In this document: positions 10,560 to 21,077 of the stretch, piece after piece
Layout of the letters: the number at the start of each line of letters is the position of its first letter
Position numbering within the stretch: the stretch's first letter is position 1
Assembly: GCA_012934845.2 (NCBI GenBank)
Contig: WNNJ02000725.1
Coordinates: 1 to 64,000 of the forward strand
DNA from: Pomphorhynchus laevis
Taxonomy: Eukaryota > Acanthocephala > Palaeacanthocephala > Echinorhynchida > Pomphorhynchidae
Reading direction: 5' to 3'
Length of the DNA stretch: 64,000 nt
Position numbers and translations under genes: made by a program
Notes under the pieces: generated by a model
Told to the model about the DNA's origin: nothing
The model's input: only the letters and a program-made list of their open reading frames with translations
Databases searched by the model: none

Positions 10560-10733
10560 TGCAAAGCAAACGCTAACGTTTTTTAATTTTTAGTACAAAC
10601 AAAACACCAGCGTTCAGAAACAGTCGCTATCCGACATATATAGTCAAAATACAAAGGCATACCGCCAAGCACATTGCTGCCAGTGATAATCGTCATTGCC
10701 ATACATTTGCAGTGTGTTCGTTCATACACAACA
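10542..10733 (-). repeat. 5' LTR of the Ty3/Gypsy element
   Basis: Same 192-bp sequence as 6184-6375. The gag-pol ATG (minus strand, 10559) falls within it. The right-hand target duplication CTTAC follows at 10734-10738. Confidence 0.92.
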
Positions 10734-10754
10734 CTTACGAAATACGACATTTAT

Positions 10755-10835
10755 ACTAAATGGTGTTGCTTGATAGACTGGACTTCGATTCACGACTTTC
10801 AGTCAAAATGTCACTTCTAGACGACCAATGAGTAC
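10755..10835 (+). repeat. Terminal repeat of a TIR/MITE family
   Basis: Begins AAATGGTGTTGCTTGATAG and runs through GACTTTCAGTCA to TTCTAGACG. It is nearly identical to the arms of the palindrome at 57307-57416 and similar to 5895-5965. No transposase is nearby. Confidence 0.75.
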
Positions 10836-11139
10836 CCGGCAACACTCATCAGTAGAATGAGGTACACACTGGTGGTTTGCGGTTGCCTGCTTGACATTGT
10901 GAATAAAGGCGTTTTCGACACTTTGCTTAATTGTCTGAGTATTGTTGTTACATTTTATTATATAATATAATTTGTTGTTATAATTTGTTAATTTCTAGAA
11001 ATTAACAAATAATAAATTATATTAATTAACAAATTTAAAAATTTAAAATTTAAATATTTAATTTAACAAATTTAATATTATAATAAATTAACAAATTTAT
11101 TATAATATATATATTGTTACTACAAATATCAATATATAT
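10836..11139. other. No gene seen
   Basis: Mixed sequence to about 10930, then AT-rich low-complexity DNA with many AAATTTAA repeats. No coding frame is supported. Confidence 0.5.
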
Positions 11140-11720
11140 AAGTAATTGTTGGAACCAGAACTAATAGCAAGTTTTATTTTGGCAAACGTTTCGGACCTTT
11201 CTTCATATTTTAAAAAACTGACGTGTGACCCTTCTGGCTCCGGAAGAATTTAAATTTTTATTTTCACCATGCTTATATAGTTTGTTAAAAAGGTGGCCAT
11301 TAGTATTTAATGACTTATCTGTCATCAACTGGCCGATCCAGTATTTTTCCCGATGCTTGCATTTGAAATTATCTTTTATTCGACCGTCCATAATAATCGT
11401 AGACATTCGATGATCTGAATTTTCGACCAAATAAGCCACAGCGCTATCTGCTCCCGATCGTTTGGTTCGTATAACTTTACGGCGGTTGTTGGCTCTAACT
11501 CTGTATTTCGTGCTAGACTGCCCAGCCTAGTCTAGACTGGGCTGGGCAGTCTATGCAAAAATGGTCGTAGATGACGCGGTCTGATTTACATGTATACTGC
11601 CCGTGGATCTTATATGTTAAACCCGCCGCCATGCTTTTAAATTAAGCCATGTTGATCATATCCGAACAGTTTGCACATCGTCTGTCTCCACAAGGCTTAC
11701 TTCCACGTTCTGTATAGTTA
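11140..11720 (-). mobile_element. Penelope-like element fragment (family P1)
   Basis: Minus-strand fragment. 11203-11439 encodes HRMSTIIMDGRIKDNFKCKH then REKYWIGQLMTDKSLN, closely similar to the end of the GIY-YIG protein at 350-1291. Upstream (to about 11720) lie the zinc-knuckle residues (CGDRRCANC) and AGLTYKIHG, with in-frame disruptions. At 11505-11555 a local inverted duplication (GCCCAG / CTGGGC) interrupts the nuclease motif. The tail (11150-11200, minus) has TGAAGA followed by GAAACG, a decayed hammerhead-like core. Confidence 0.7.
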
Positions 11721-12886
11721 TTGTCAATTTATTAATTTTCCTCATGCCAGTAAGTCATCACAATTTTTACACAATACTTTTATCTCTGGAATTTTATTTT
11801 TTAAACCGATAATTTTTAATCGTATTATATTTTCTTTATAAAGTTTTGAGATCTTTTAATGTTCTTTGATATTTTTCTTAAATCCATGTTTATATTTCCA
11901 GTGTTTTTTAATATAGACTAAAATCAAACTAATATTCTTAAATTCCCCGTTTTGGCTATTCCATTATGCATTGGATATTTTTAATGAAATGAAATTTAGG
12001 TCAATTGTTACCCATCTGGAAGAAATCGATAAAATTATATTTTTGAATCCTCATCAAAAAATACATCCGATGTATTTACATCAAAAAATACATCCGACAA
12101 AGCTTTTTGAAAAAGTCATTGAACAAATAAAAGTCACCAAAAATATTAAAGTTTAATGTTCTCGGCAGTCGCGCATAGGATAAACTTAATTTTTTATAGA
12201 ATAAAAATAAGAAAGAATTAATTAAAGAATTAAAAAAATAATTTTTTACTAAATTTTTGGAAAAACATTTAGAAAAAAAATTTCTATAAAGAAATTCATA
12301 TTTTTTCTAAAACAGAAAAGAACAAAATTTTTATGTATTATATTTTTATAAATCTGATCTATAACCGAACCATGTTTTACCTTTCCTTTTTAATGGAAAG
12401 CAGTAAAGACGGGTCCTTTAATAAAACGCACAGTTTTTCTAACATAAAATGTCCAAATTTCTATTGGGTTCATATTGAAATTTGAGTTTTTTAGATTGCA
12501 TTACTGATTGCATTGAACTTCAAAAAATTTTTGTGATTTGTTATTTTTTCAATAATTTTTTCGTGATTTTTTTCATAATTTTTTCCCTTTGGGTTTATTT
12601 CACAAATGAACCGAGATTTCAAATTTAAAAATGTCCTAATTTCTAAAATTAAAAATCTTGTCATTTTAACAAAAATACATTATCAAACTAAAAGTTTATA
12701 TCTACTTTTTAACTTTTTCGTTAAATAGATATTTATCCCATCCTTTTAAGTTGTAAATCAATGTAAGCATATCATATATTTAAGGTTTACTTATCAAACA
12801 AATAGATTACGAATGTCTATTAAATTTCAATGACAGCATAATCAAAAGTATTTTAATATTACACTATGAATTTGTTTTGTAATAGT
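11721..12886. other. AT-rich, no gene seen
   Basis: Long AT-rich stretch with homopolymer-rich tracts. It holds a small tandem repeat of CATCAAAAAATACATCCGA near 12050-12098 but no supported gene. The 61-codon frame at 11971-12156 is built partly on that repeat and is not convincing. Confidence 0.5.
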
Positions 12887-13213
12887 TTACACCTCACATT
12901 CGCTGGATGTCAAGTTTGACCTGTATGCATTCTGGTTTTTGTTATTGTGTCCGTCTTCCAATCTGAACCTTACTTTATGTCTGCTTCGTAAGCGCCGAGT
13001 CCCATTTTCTTGTCTTATGATAGGGTAAGGTATTATCTGCTCAGTAGGAGAATGTCCAATTCGAGGAAATTCACACATATTTTCATTTTCTACAAATGAA
13101 TCATCAACCTCACTTGGAAATGCTGAAAGAACTCCACTTCCGCCTACATATTCAGTGACCTCTTCATCCAACTTTCCAGATTCTTCTGCAATGCTTAAAT
13201 CCGATATCGTCAA
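12887..13213 (-). CDS. Possible terminal exon of an unknown protein
   Basis: Minus-strand frame of about 105 residues with an acidic first half (EESGKLDEEVTEY, SEVDDSFVENENM) and a basic second half (TRRLRSRHKVRFRLEDG), ending SNLTSSECEV. No ATG opens it. A possible acceptor (GCATTGCAG) precedes EESGKL at about 13190, so it may be a last exon. It is less AT-rich than its surroundings. I do not recognise it. The basic RRLRSR stretch also resembles polyprotein tails of retroelements, so a TE origin is possible. Confidence 0.3.
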   Translation of the reverse strand: MTISDLSIAEESGKLDEEVTEYVGGSGVLSAFPSEVDDSFVENENMCEFPRIGHSPTEQIIPYPIIRQENGTRRLRSRHKVRFRLEDGHNNKNQNAYRSNLTSSECEV

Positions 13214-13462
13214 TCGTACACAATTTTATATGTTTTGATGACTTGGTAAAACTAATTCAGCAGATTAATTTTAATTTAACAATTTTTTAATTCATTTTTA
13301 TTTTTTTTAAAATAAATTTTATAATCTAAAACTCGTTGAAGGTTTATGTCCTTTCTAAATTACTTTTTTGAATTACTCAAAAGAGAGAATGAGACCATTC
13401 AGCGTGAATTATGTTAACAATCATTTAAGCCAGACGCTAAGAAATCAATTAACACTAACAAG

Positions 13463-13716
13463 TACCGTTTCGTCAACACAAAGACTCATCAGTGCCAGAT
13501 TCCTCCTCCTGCTGGATACATAAGAGTACTGGCAGACGGCACAGACACGAGTCATGTGTATGATAGTGCTGTTGTAGCACTTGATGTGAAGTTACCATTA
13601 GTCGTTCTGATACTTTATACACATGACTCGTGACTTGTGCCGTCTGACAGTCCTCCTCTGCATCCAGCAGTGGGAGGGATCTAGCACTAATGAATAATTG
13701 TGATGACAAAACGGTA
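13463..13716. mobile_element. Foldback/MITE-like element with ~100-bp inverted arms
   Basis: Left arm from TACCGTTTCGTCA to CGAGTCATGTGTAT is the imperfect inverse of the right arm, from ATACACATGACTCG to TGACAAAACGGTA. Short unique centre (about 13562-13616). The ends are TACCG/CGGTA. A related single arm occurs at 36180-36280. There is no coding capacity. Confidence 0.75.
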
Positions 13717-14224
13717 ATTGCTACTGTTATCGTCGTTCTTCCGCGTCTGGCTTCAATGATAACAACGTATTTCACTTGTTACTGTTATCGTTAACAGAAG
13801 AAGAAAAATTTGTGTGAAAAAAATGCAATGTTTTTATTCAATAAAAGCATTGAATTTCTAAATAAATCATTTGTGTTTACTGGAAATGTAAATCTACAAC
13901 ATTATTTATGTTTACCTACACTTGAACTGCAAAGATATAAAATATTTAATTACAGTGATTTTATGTCAAATCAAGCAGAATTATGAGGAACTGCAGTATT
14001 CATCTAAATAGAATTCATAACAGAGCAGTGCCAACAGTAATGTACCAACAGAGCAGTAAGTTCTCTCAAAAATGGATCTACAAATTTAGTTCGAGGAATA
14101 TTCAAATATATTGTGAATCAGCATTGCGCATATCGTTCAAGGTGCACATTTCGTGCTATAGATTGTATAGTTCGGATACTTTCATAAATGTATTATCTAC
14201 ATCAGAAGATTTTATACTTTGTAT
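13717..14224. other. No gene seen
   Basis: Mixed AT-rich sequence. The frame at 13983-14231 is short and lacks recognisable features. Confidence 0.4.
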
Positions 14225-15000
14225 ATTATAGTAATTCTTAAAATTTTATTATTTAATGTATTATATGGTATGCATGAATGCTCATGAAAATGCTCAAAAA
14301 CAATAAAAGTCATTTTTATGAATTGACTAATAAATAACAGACGCTGTTCAGAGGTCATCGGGAGGAACTGATGTGCTATCAGGTTTCGGCCCCCCCATTC
14401 CTCGACACAAAAAAGCTGAGAGACCAAATACGTGATAATGACGTATTTCCTCTGAAATTTGATTATCTAGTGTATCTTATTCAAAAACAAAGTATATTAT
14501 TTATTATCCATGGAAATTTTCCGCTAATGATTTTAAATTTATTTTTAATATTATTGTGTTGATTTATATATTTTACTATTTTCTGCTTGATGTTATTTTT
14601 ATAGTAACCTAGTTTAAAATATGTATCTATTAAATTATTTAAATGATTTTGAAAAAACCCAATATATTGTTGCAATAATAAAATTTCATTATTAAATGTA
14701 TTATATTTTATATTATTTATATTATTTTATACTGGATAAAACTATCTAGTATCTTATTCTAATACAAAGTATATTATTTATTATCCATGGAAATTTGCCG
14801 CTAATGATTTTAAATTTATTTTTATAATATTTTGATGATTTATATATTTTACTATTTTCTGCTTGATGTTATTTTTATAGTAACCTAGTTTAAAATATGT
14901 ATCTATTAAATTATTTAAACGATTTTGAAGAAAGCCAATATCATTACATATTGTTGCAATTCATAAAATTTCATTATTTAATGTAAAATGTTTAATATTA
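14225..15000 (-). mobile_element. Two tandem truncated Naiad-type PLE copies
   Basis: Minus strand. The first copy (about 14225-14720) has the conserved tail block near 14352-14400 and the RT C-terminal segment LNNLIDTYFKLGYYKNNIKQ (14481-14675). The second copy (about 14740-15000) repeats the end of that protein region with the same CCATGGAAATTT boundary. Both contain only the last part of the element, arranged head to tail, as is common for PLEs. Confidence 0.8.
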
Positions 15001-15118
15001 TACTGTTTACATGAATATTTTGCTATAATAAATTAGATCAATATATTGTGCTGTTGCGCTTATCGTTTTGTTCAAATAAATAATTTTTATTATACGTTAT
15101 TGTTATATTTTTAATTTC

Positions 15119-15499
15119 TTAAGCGTGTACAATTGATTGCCTTAAATCGTCGGGGGTAAGTGTATTATCACTGCTAAATGTATCCTCTGTATCAGCAGAT
15201 TTTCTGAACATTGTAGCATGAGAGGTTTTAATGACTGGACAAATTATTCTCTGAACAATCGGAAATACAGGATGTATAATGTTTACGCACAGACAACGGG
15301 CTTTAGTGGATTGGAATGTATGTAAATTTATTCGTTTGTCGTTTTCTCTATCGCTTATTATCGTTGATCCAAGAGTTGTTGTCGATGACGCGCTGTCGTC
15401 AATGTACCTCAGCTTCTGGATGGTTGAACGTAAAAACCAGGAATTGCTAGAATGTTTGCCATTTCTTGTCATTATTCCAAGATAATCACACTTAACAAA
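15119..15499 (-). CDS. Candidate terminal exon of an unidentified host protein
   Basis: Minus-strand frame that reads back from the listed Met into a plausible acceptor (CAAGCATAG|TTTGTTAAG at 15500). Translation begins FVKCDYLGIMTRNGKHSSNS and ends TLTPDDLRQSIVHA. Composition is balanced and unlike the AT-driven frames around it, with a Ser/Thr/Asp-rich end (KSADTEDTFSSDNT) that could be phosphorylated. I cannot name the family. No neighbouring exon of the same gene is evident; it may lie outside the window on the right-hand side of a long intron, or the fragment may be isolated. Confidence 0.4.
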   Translation of the reverse strand, partial: FVKCDYLGIMTRNGKHSSNSWFLRSTIQKLRYIDDSASSTTTLGSTIISDRENDKRINLHTFQSTKARCLCVNIIHPVFPIVQRIICPVIKTSHATMFRKSADTEDTFSSDNTLTPDDLRQSIVHA

Positions 15500-15944
15500 C
15501 TATGCTTGGTAACGAAAATATCTAAAATCTCTGTATTATCGTAAAATATAAATAGCCCATATTTGTACATTGACTACTTATTATAAAAATAAGGTTTAAA
15601 GATTTTTACAAAGATAATATTTTTTGAATATAATGAACTACAAACACGTTTATCATTCATTTCTGTAGTGTAATTGTGATCTTGTAAAGAGACTTATGAA
15701 ATATTGTATTTTTATTTTTATATATTTAAATACAATATATATAAAATCAGTCGAAGGCAGCCATATATTCATAAGAAATAATATCAGCTATTTAAATTAT
15801 TTATTAAATATTAAATATTTAATAAAACATTTGTCATTTTTCTTTTTATTAAATATTTATTATCTAATTGTTTATTATTAAGAAGGTAAAAAAATGGTAA
15901 ATGGTGTCAATGAGATAAATAATATATAATTTTATTCTGTTAAA
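15500..15944. other. AT-rich, no gene seen
   Basis: AT-rich sequence upstream of the candidate exon. The 61-codon frame at 15696-15881 is dominated by Ile, Tyr, Asn and Leu from base composition. Confidence 0.4.
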
Positions 15945-16085
15945 TTACATTCGTGTGCCATCTAATCTGTTTTTAGGCATTATTAATTATCCACGCGAGA
16001 AAATATGTGTTAGAGTAAATTGTAACAAAGTTTCGGTCAATCACAGTGACCCTTATCAACTTAATAATGCCTAAAAAACAGATAT
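15945..16085 (-). repeat. Short repeat with hammerhead-like stem II hairpin
   Basis: Minus-strand order: a TTGATAA core-like segment, a GGTC...GACC hairpin, then GAAAC. The outer ends pair (ATCTGTTTTTAGGCATTATT with its near-complement at 16061-16083). A related diverged copy lies at 18935-19050 in the other orientation and shares the ATTACATTC, TGTGCCAT and CCAC-CGAGAAAA segments. Likely a PLE terminus. Confidence 0.5.
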
Positions 16086-16434
16086 AATTTTATTGTGAGC
16101 ATTAAGGGGAAGGGGATGTTAAAGGGTTAAAATGGGATAAAGGAGAGTTAAAGTGGTAAATGAAATGAAAGGGAGTAAGTATTTCTTCTTCCTCATTATA
16201 TCCAAGTATTTGTTCAAGAGTATTATATAAATTATCGCTATTATTCATAATTCTTGTTCATTTTTCACCTTATTCATTTTCCAAAATATTTCATATTAAA
16301 TATTTATATATTAAATGGATAAATATAAATATAAAATATTTTAAAAATTAAAATATTAATATTTAATATTTTAAAATATTTAAATATTTTAACTTAGTAT
16401 TTAAAAATTAATGAATGTGATGCATCAAACGAGG
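16086..16434. other. No gene seen
   Basis: AT-rich with AAATATTTAAAATATT low-complexity tracts at 16290-16410. Confidence 0.5.
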
Positions 16435-16665
16435 GTCAGTCAAAAAGACCAGTACACCTTACAATAAATGAACCTCGTAATGCTTTAAAGAAAGGAGACA
16501 TTCCATCTGCTATTTTAAACAATTTCCTCAATAAAAGACACCATTTTGAGTTTGACGATGTCAGAACACTTGCAGAAAAACTAAACAAGGCGTTTAATAC
16601 TTGAGTCTATGTACATCAATGGCAGAGGAGAAAGGATTCATAGTAATAAATCGAATAATAATTAA
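16435..16665 (+). mobile_element. Penelope-like element fragment, nuclease C-terminus
   Basis: Plus-strand relic reading NEPRNALKKGDIPSAILNNF, then NKRHHFEFDDVRTLAEKLNK and, in another frame, LESMYINGRGERIHSNKSN. This is the usual order at the end of a PLE GIY-YIG domain (helper helix with GH-FDFD, then ESxxI). It is a different family from P1 and P2. The frame changes within the fragment, so it is dead. Confidence 0.55.
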
Positions 16666-16852
16666 AGAATTCCTATCGAGAGTATTGAAGGTGGTAGATC
16701 TTTATAGATCTTGTTCCAGCCTGCAACCGCTTTAAGCAGGGCATCCCCCTGTCAGATGCTGCTGGATGGCCCGTTGTAAGCTTAGTCTGAGTCAACTAAA
16801 CTAGGTGGCGATACCGAAAAAGCAACGTTAAAAATTATGACTTAAAAGTTAC

Positions 16853-17233
16853 ATGTACTCAACCATATTGGAAAAATACGTAAGTACTAATGATTTCAAT
16901 TTTAGATCTTTTAAATGTAACAGAAAAAATTGTATAGTTTGTGATGTTATAAATAATAATAATTGTATCGTAAGTAATACGACAAACAAATGTTTTTCAT
17001 TAAATATTAATAATAATTGTAACTGCAATACCGCAGGTGTAGTGTATCTTATACAATGTACATGTGGATTGCAATATATAGGAAAAACATATCAAATGTT
17101 AAAAACTAGGTTTAGGCAACACATATATAATATACAATATAATAGTCAAACTATATTTCATAAACATATGAGATTAATAGGACATGATATTAAAAACTGC
17201 AAATTATTTATTTTAGAACATAGTATTGAATAA
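16853..17233 (+). CDS. N-terminal GIY-YIG nuclease of Naiad-type PLE (copy N1)
   Basis: 126 codons. A Cys cluster (KCNRKNCIVC) precedes the nuclease core VVYLIQCTCGLQYIGKTYQM with TRFRQHIYN downstream. Nearly identical in sequence to the first half of the frame at 30473-31264. An early stop cuts it before the Glu-containing helix, and the linker resumes at 17353 in the copy. Expected role is target nicking for retrotransposition; this copy is not functional. Confidence 0.82.
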   Translation: MYSTILEKYVSTNDFNFRSFKCNRKNCIVCDVINNNNCIVSNTTNKCFSLNINNNCNCNTAGVVYLIQCTCGLQYIGKTYQMLKTRFRQHIYNIQYNSQTIFHKHMRLIGHDIKNCKLFILEHSIE

Positions 17234-17878
17234 AACATTTCAATATTAAATCAAAAACTATTAGAAATAGAAGATTTTTGGATTAAAACGCTTAATTCCA
17301 TGTACCCATTAGAATTGAATGACGTAGTACAAGGAATTGGCAGAAGTAGAAAATGCATAATAAACAACTATATTATAATAATCCAGTTAAACGCAAACCA
17401 AGAAGTCATGGTGATAAAAGGAATAGGAAAAATAGAGTTAAAAATATTAAAAAAGATATGTATATAAATGAACAATTAGAAATATTAAAACAACTTTTAA
17501 GTGATAATAAGCTAAAAGATCTTTATGTAAATATAAGAAGTTTTTCTAAAGATATCATATGTTCAATAAATCAAAAATTAATTAATGACTATGATAGGCT
17601 AAGTTGTATAATAGACAGTTATTAAAATACAAAATACTATAATCGAACAATAAATGTAAATAATAACAATAGAAAATATACATTAACCATAAAATTCATT
17701 AATAAATGTATAGATTACATAAATATAGCCGGACTTTTAAATAATTCTAAAAGTAAAGAAATAATAAGGTATTATGAAATAATACCTTATTATAAATAAT
17801 AGACAGTTATTGTAATATAAAATACTATAATCGAACAATAATTTTTGATAGAATATTGATTTATTACAATATAAATAT

Positions 17879-18361
17879 ATGAAATATATGTTTCGATACA
17901 TTGATGATATATGTGTATTTAATTCTAATAATTTTTATTCAATTAGTGAGCACATTTATCCAGAAAGCCTTATTCTTAACAAAACCAATATTAATGATAA
18001 AGAAGGTGTATATCTAGATATGAACATTAAATTAACATTAACTAAAACTACTGTTAATTTATATCGTAAAGATGACATATTTAAATTTACAAGAAACATA
18101 TTTTTGCATGAGCATTCATGCATACCATATAATATAAAATATAATTCATTAAATAATGAAATTTTAAGAATTGCAACAATATGTAACGATATTAACTTTC
18201 TTAAAAATCATTTAAATAATTTAATAGATACATATTTTAAACTAGGTTACTATAAAAATAACATCAAGCAGAAAATAGTAAAATATATAAATCAACACAA
18301 TAATATAAAGAATAAATTTAAACTCTTAAGTGGCAAATTTTTATGGATGGATAATAAATAA
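17879..18361 (+). CDS. RT C-terminal part of Naiad-type PLE (copy N1)
   Basis: 160 codons starting just before the RT active-site motif (MFRYIDDICVF) and continuing through the thumb region (HEHSCIPYNIKYN, LIDTYFKLGYYKNNIKQ) to SGKFLWMDNK. Matches residues from about 70 onward of the frame at 32462-33148 almost exactly. The upstream RT motifs are deleted in this copy. Confidence 0.85.
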   Translation: MKYMFRYIDDICVFNSNNFYSISEHIYPESLILNKTNINDKEGVYLDMNIKLTLTKTTVNLYRKDDIFKFTRNIFLHEHSCIPYNIKYNSLNNEILRIATICNDINFLKNHLNNLIDTYFKLGYYKNNIKQKIVKYINQHNNIKNKFKLLSGKFLWMDNK

Positions 18362-18720
18362 TATACTTTGTATTAGAATAAGATACTAGATAGTTATTTC
18401 AGAGGAAATACATCATTAGCATGTATTTGGCCCCGCTGCTATGTTGGGTAGAGGAGTTAGGGGCCGAAACCTGATAGCATAGCAGTTCCTCCTGATGACC
18501 TCTAATTCTTATTCTGATACAACGTCTGTTATTTATTAGTCAATTCATAAAAATGACGTTTATTTTAAATTTCATTTTTTTAACTTGATTTAAATTATAG
18601 AAAATCTAAAAACAATTATTAATTTTATTATTAAATTATTAAATTTTGATTTAGCATTATTATGTTTTGTTTATTTTATAATTATATTAAATACGTAGAC
18701 TCAGTTAGCTGATTTAATTT

Positions 18721-18934
18721 CTTCATGTTCTTCCCTAATATTGGGATATAAGGCAATTGTTTTTTGGTAAACTACTATCTTGAATGATTGTGTTGTGTTT
18801 GCGCAGAATATAAGCCAATGAGCACGATATTCTTCCATATCCACGGAATATAAGGCAGCTTTTGTATTTTTTAAAACAAGTACTATATTGAGTATAGAAT
18901 ATAAATAATACATAGAATACATATAGAATATGTA
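18721..18934. other. No gene seen
   Basis: Short gap between the PLE tail and a small repeat. The minus-strand frame here has no recognisable features. Confidence 0.4.
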
Positions 18935-19050
18935 CTATATTTCGGTCACTGTGTATGACCGAATTGATTCTATATAAAAGAATTTTTCTCGTGTGGATAT
19001 TTGATTATACCTTAGCAAAGTATTGAATGGCACATGAATGTAATTTTAAC
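18935..19050 (+). repeat. Diverged copy of the 15945-16085 repeat
   Basis: Shares the GGTCACTGTG...GACCGAA hairpin and the CTCGTGTGGAT and GGCACATGAATGTAAT segments with the repeat at 15945-16085, in the opposite orientation. Confidence 0.45.
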
Positions 19051-19278
19051 ATAATTTAAAAATTAGTTCTTTATACAATTAAAACATAATAATAAAAGCT
19101 TTATTAAACAAATAACAAGGATTAATTGAAAACTAGAAGAAATTGTCAGAAAAACCAAATATTTTCAACATTCCTTTCGGTTTATCACTTTTTCACCATC
19201 ATGGCCTCAGGTCCAGGGGGATGTGAGCCCTCCAGCAAATTCAACAAGCCGCCCTCCGACTAAACAACCCAGGGTATT

Positions 19279-19830
19279 TCAGCCCCATTTACGAAATGTC
19301 CAATCGAGGCGGACTATGCTGGGTAAACGAAAGACAAGGAGTTTGATAAACCTTGTCTTTGCTCCGGGGGACATCCTCTTGAAAAGAAGACTAATCCCGA
19401 GATAGCCAAAGTTCCCCAGAGGCGGACTTGGTTTTTTACATTCAATGACAGATGTTTTCACATTCAATGGCAGGGCCCATTTCAGGGCCCACCTAGCTCT
19501 CTTCAGGATTCGTTTAAGTCTATCCAAGTTAGCTTTCGTCGACCAGTTCACCGTTACGGTGAACCCCAGGTATTTTACTCGACTCGTGAAGGTAGGGAGT
19601 AGTTGATTAGTCAAAATGGAGGAGAGAGCAGAGAGTACTAGTCTGTTAAGTTTTCGCTTTGTTGCAGGGGAGCCATGGAAGACAACCACCTGCGATTTGG
19701 CGGAGTTAAAGGTAAGATTAGGCAGGGTTAACTGGTCTTTTAATCTTAAAAAGAAACGGCTGATGTCCGAGACTACGTCTTTGCACCTGCGTCCAAAGAA
19801 CAGGGCTGTGGTATCATCAGCGTATACCAC
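19279..19830 (-). CDS. LINE RT fragment (palm to C-terminus)
   Basis: 183 codons starting at the RT active-site motif (MVYADDTTALFF), with the following FNSAKSQVVVFHG and VKYLGFTVTVNW segments that mark RT motifs D and E, then the C-terminal helices. The upstream RT motifs are in other frames. Matches the plus-strand copy at 53554-53967. Confidence 0.78.
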   Translation of the reverse strand: MVYADDTTALFFGRRCKDVVSDISRFFLRLKDQLTLPNLTFNSAKSQVVVFHGSPATKRKLNRLVLSALSSILTNQLLPTFTSRVKYLGFTVTVNWSTKANLDRLKRILKRARWALKWALPLNVKTSVIECKKPSPPLGNFGYLGISLLFKRMSPGAKTRFIKLLVFRLPSIVRLDWTFRKWG

Positions 19831-21077
19831 TAGAGGTTGATCGCGTTTAAATATTTTAAAAATTTCGATGGAAGCAGCAAGAAGATAGAAGAAAAAGGGG
19901 ATCCTTGGGGCACATCCGTAATAGGGTAGAACTGACGCGCATCAGGGTCGTTTTCATAAAATAAACGCTTGGTGTACAGCAGTATTTACACCCTGTTAAC
20001 AATTTTCGCAGGCAACCGCAGGGACCTTAGAGAAGAGAAAACAAATGGAATGGTGACGCGGTCAAATGCAGCAGAAAAGTCAAGGAAAACAGCCACAGCA
20101 AGTTGATGACTATTCTCCCAACAGAACTGATGCACTTTACTAACTGCTGAATGGACCGAGCGACCGTTGACGAACCTATGGAAACCCGATGTGATTTAAT
20201 TTCGCCTACTTAGATGGCAGGGGATTTTACGCCCAAGCGCTTTCTCGTAAATGGAGATGAGGGAATTTTGTATCGAAATGGGCCGCAGGTATTTAGGATA
20301 GAAGACCGGATTTCTTTAAGGTAGAAAAATTCTCCGGCTAACGTTGATTCCAGCCACATCGGAAGGGGTGACTAATAGCATTATGACGGTCACTTATTTT
20401 CTTTATTCGGCTGTCAAAAGCTGACAGACACAAGAAGAGAGTGGAGCGACGGATTTAGAGGTACCCGGAAGAGGCCCCAGGAGTGAAGGATATCTGTGAC
20501 AGATAGGTGTTTACTCCTGAAGGATATCTGTGACAGATAGTTGTGTACTCCTGAAGTCTCTCCAAGACGGAATTGGCTGCGGTGATTGCGTGGCTCCATG
20601 ATTATGTAGAGATAGTGACTCCTCCAGAACATTATCAAGACCAATTTTACTAACACAACCCAAGGCTCTATCCTTCCAACATACAAATTTCTCTTTCTTG
20701 AATATCTTTCAGAAGGAAAACTGAGCTGGATTAAAGGAAGCAATGCTTGCCCTATCCTTACCCAGTTGGAACCTAAATCTAGTGATCCAATATTCTTTCC
20801 AGAGAGATTGCCTGGCAGAAGCAGATAGATTGGGAAGACGGAGCATGTATGTTAAGGTCTTGAGTTTTGTCGTTGTGGAACTGAAAATACGACCTCTATA
20901 GGTAGTCGAAAGTATCGCTGTAGCTTGCGAAGAGAGGTAGGAATTAAATTCGGTCAGACTATCGTTCCCAATTCGGAGCAAGCGTTGAATAGCTGCCTAA
21001 AGAAAACCACTCTGATAGGATCAAAGTGGAATCTGTTTCGAAACAGCGTATCCTCTTCTATCCGCCAACGAATCAAG

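Larger units (their letters stand above)
6184..10733 (-). mobile_element. Ty3/Gypsy LTR retrotransposon, looks whole
   Basis: A 4.55-kb element on the minus strand with 192-bp LTRs at both ends (6184-6375 and 10542-10733), TGTTG...CAACA termini and a flanking CTTAC duplication. One long gag-pol frame fills the interior. A purine-rich tract (minus strand GGGGAAGAGGAA) lies against the 3' LTR. The two LTRs look identical by eye, so the insertion is recent compared with the surrounding relics. There is no envelope-like frame. It appears unbroken. Confidence 0.93.
16680..18720 (+). mobile_element. Naiad-type PLE copy N1, internally deleted
   Basis: Starts with the same 5' leader as the copy at 30.3 kb (GGTGGTAGAT, CTTGTTCCAGCCTGCAACCG) and ends with ACGTAGACTCAGTTAGCTGA. 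The N-terminal GIY-YIG frame (16853-17233), basic linker (17353-17625) and RT C-terminal part (17879-18361) are kept. About 1.2 kb present in the 30.3-kb copy, including the RT fingers and motif A region, is missing near 17770-17870. Nuclease and linker frames are separated by stops. Confidence 0.88.
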
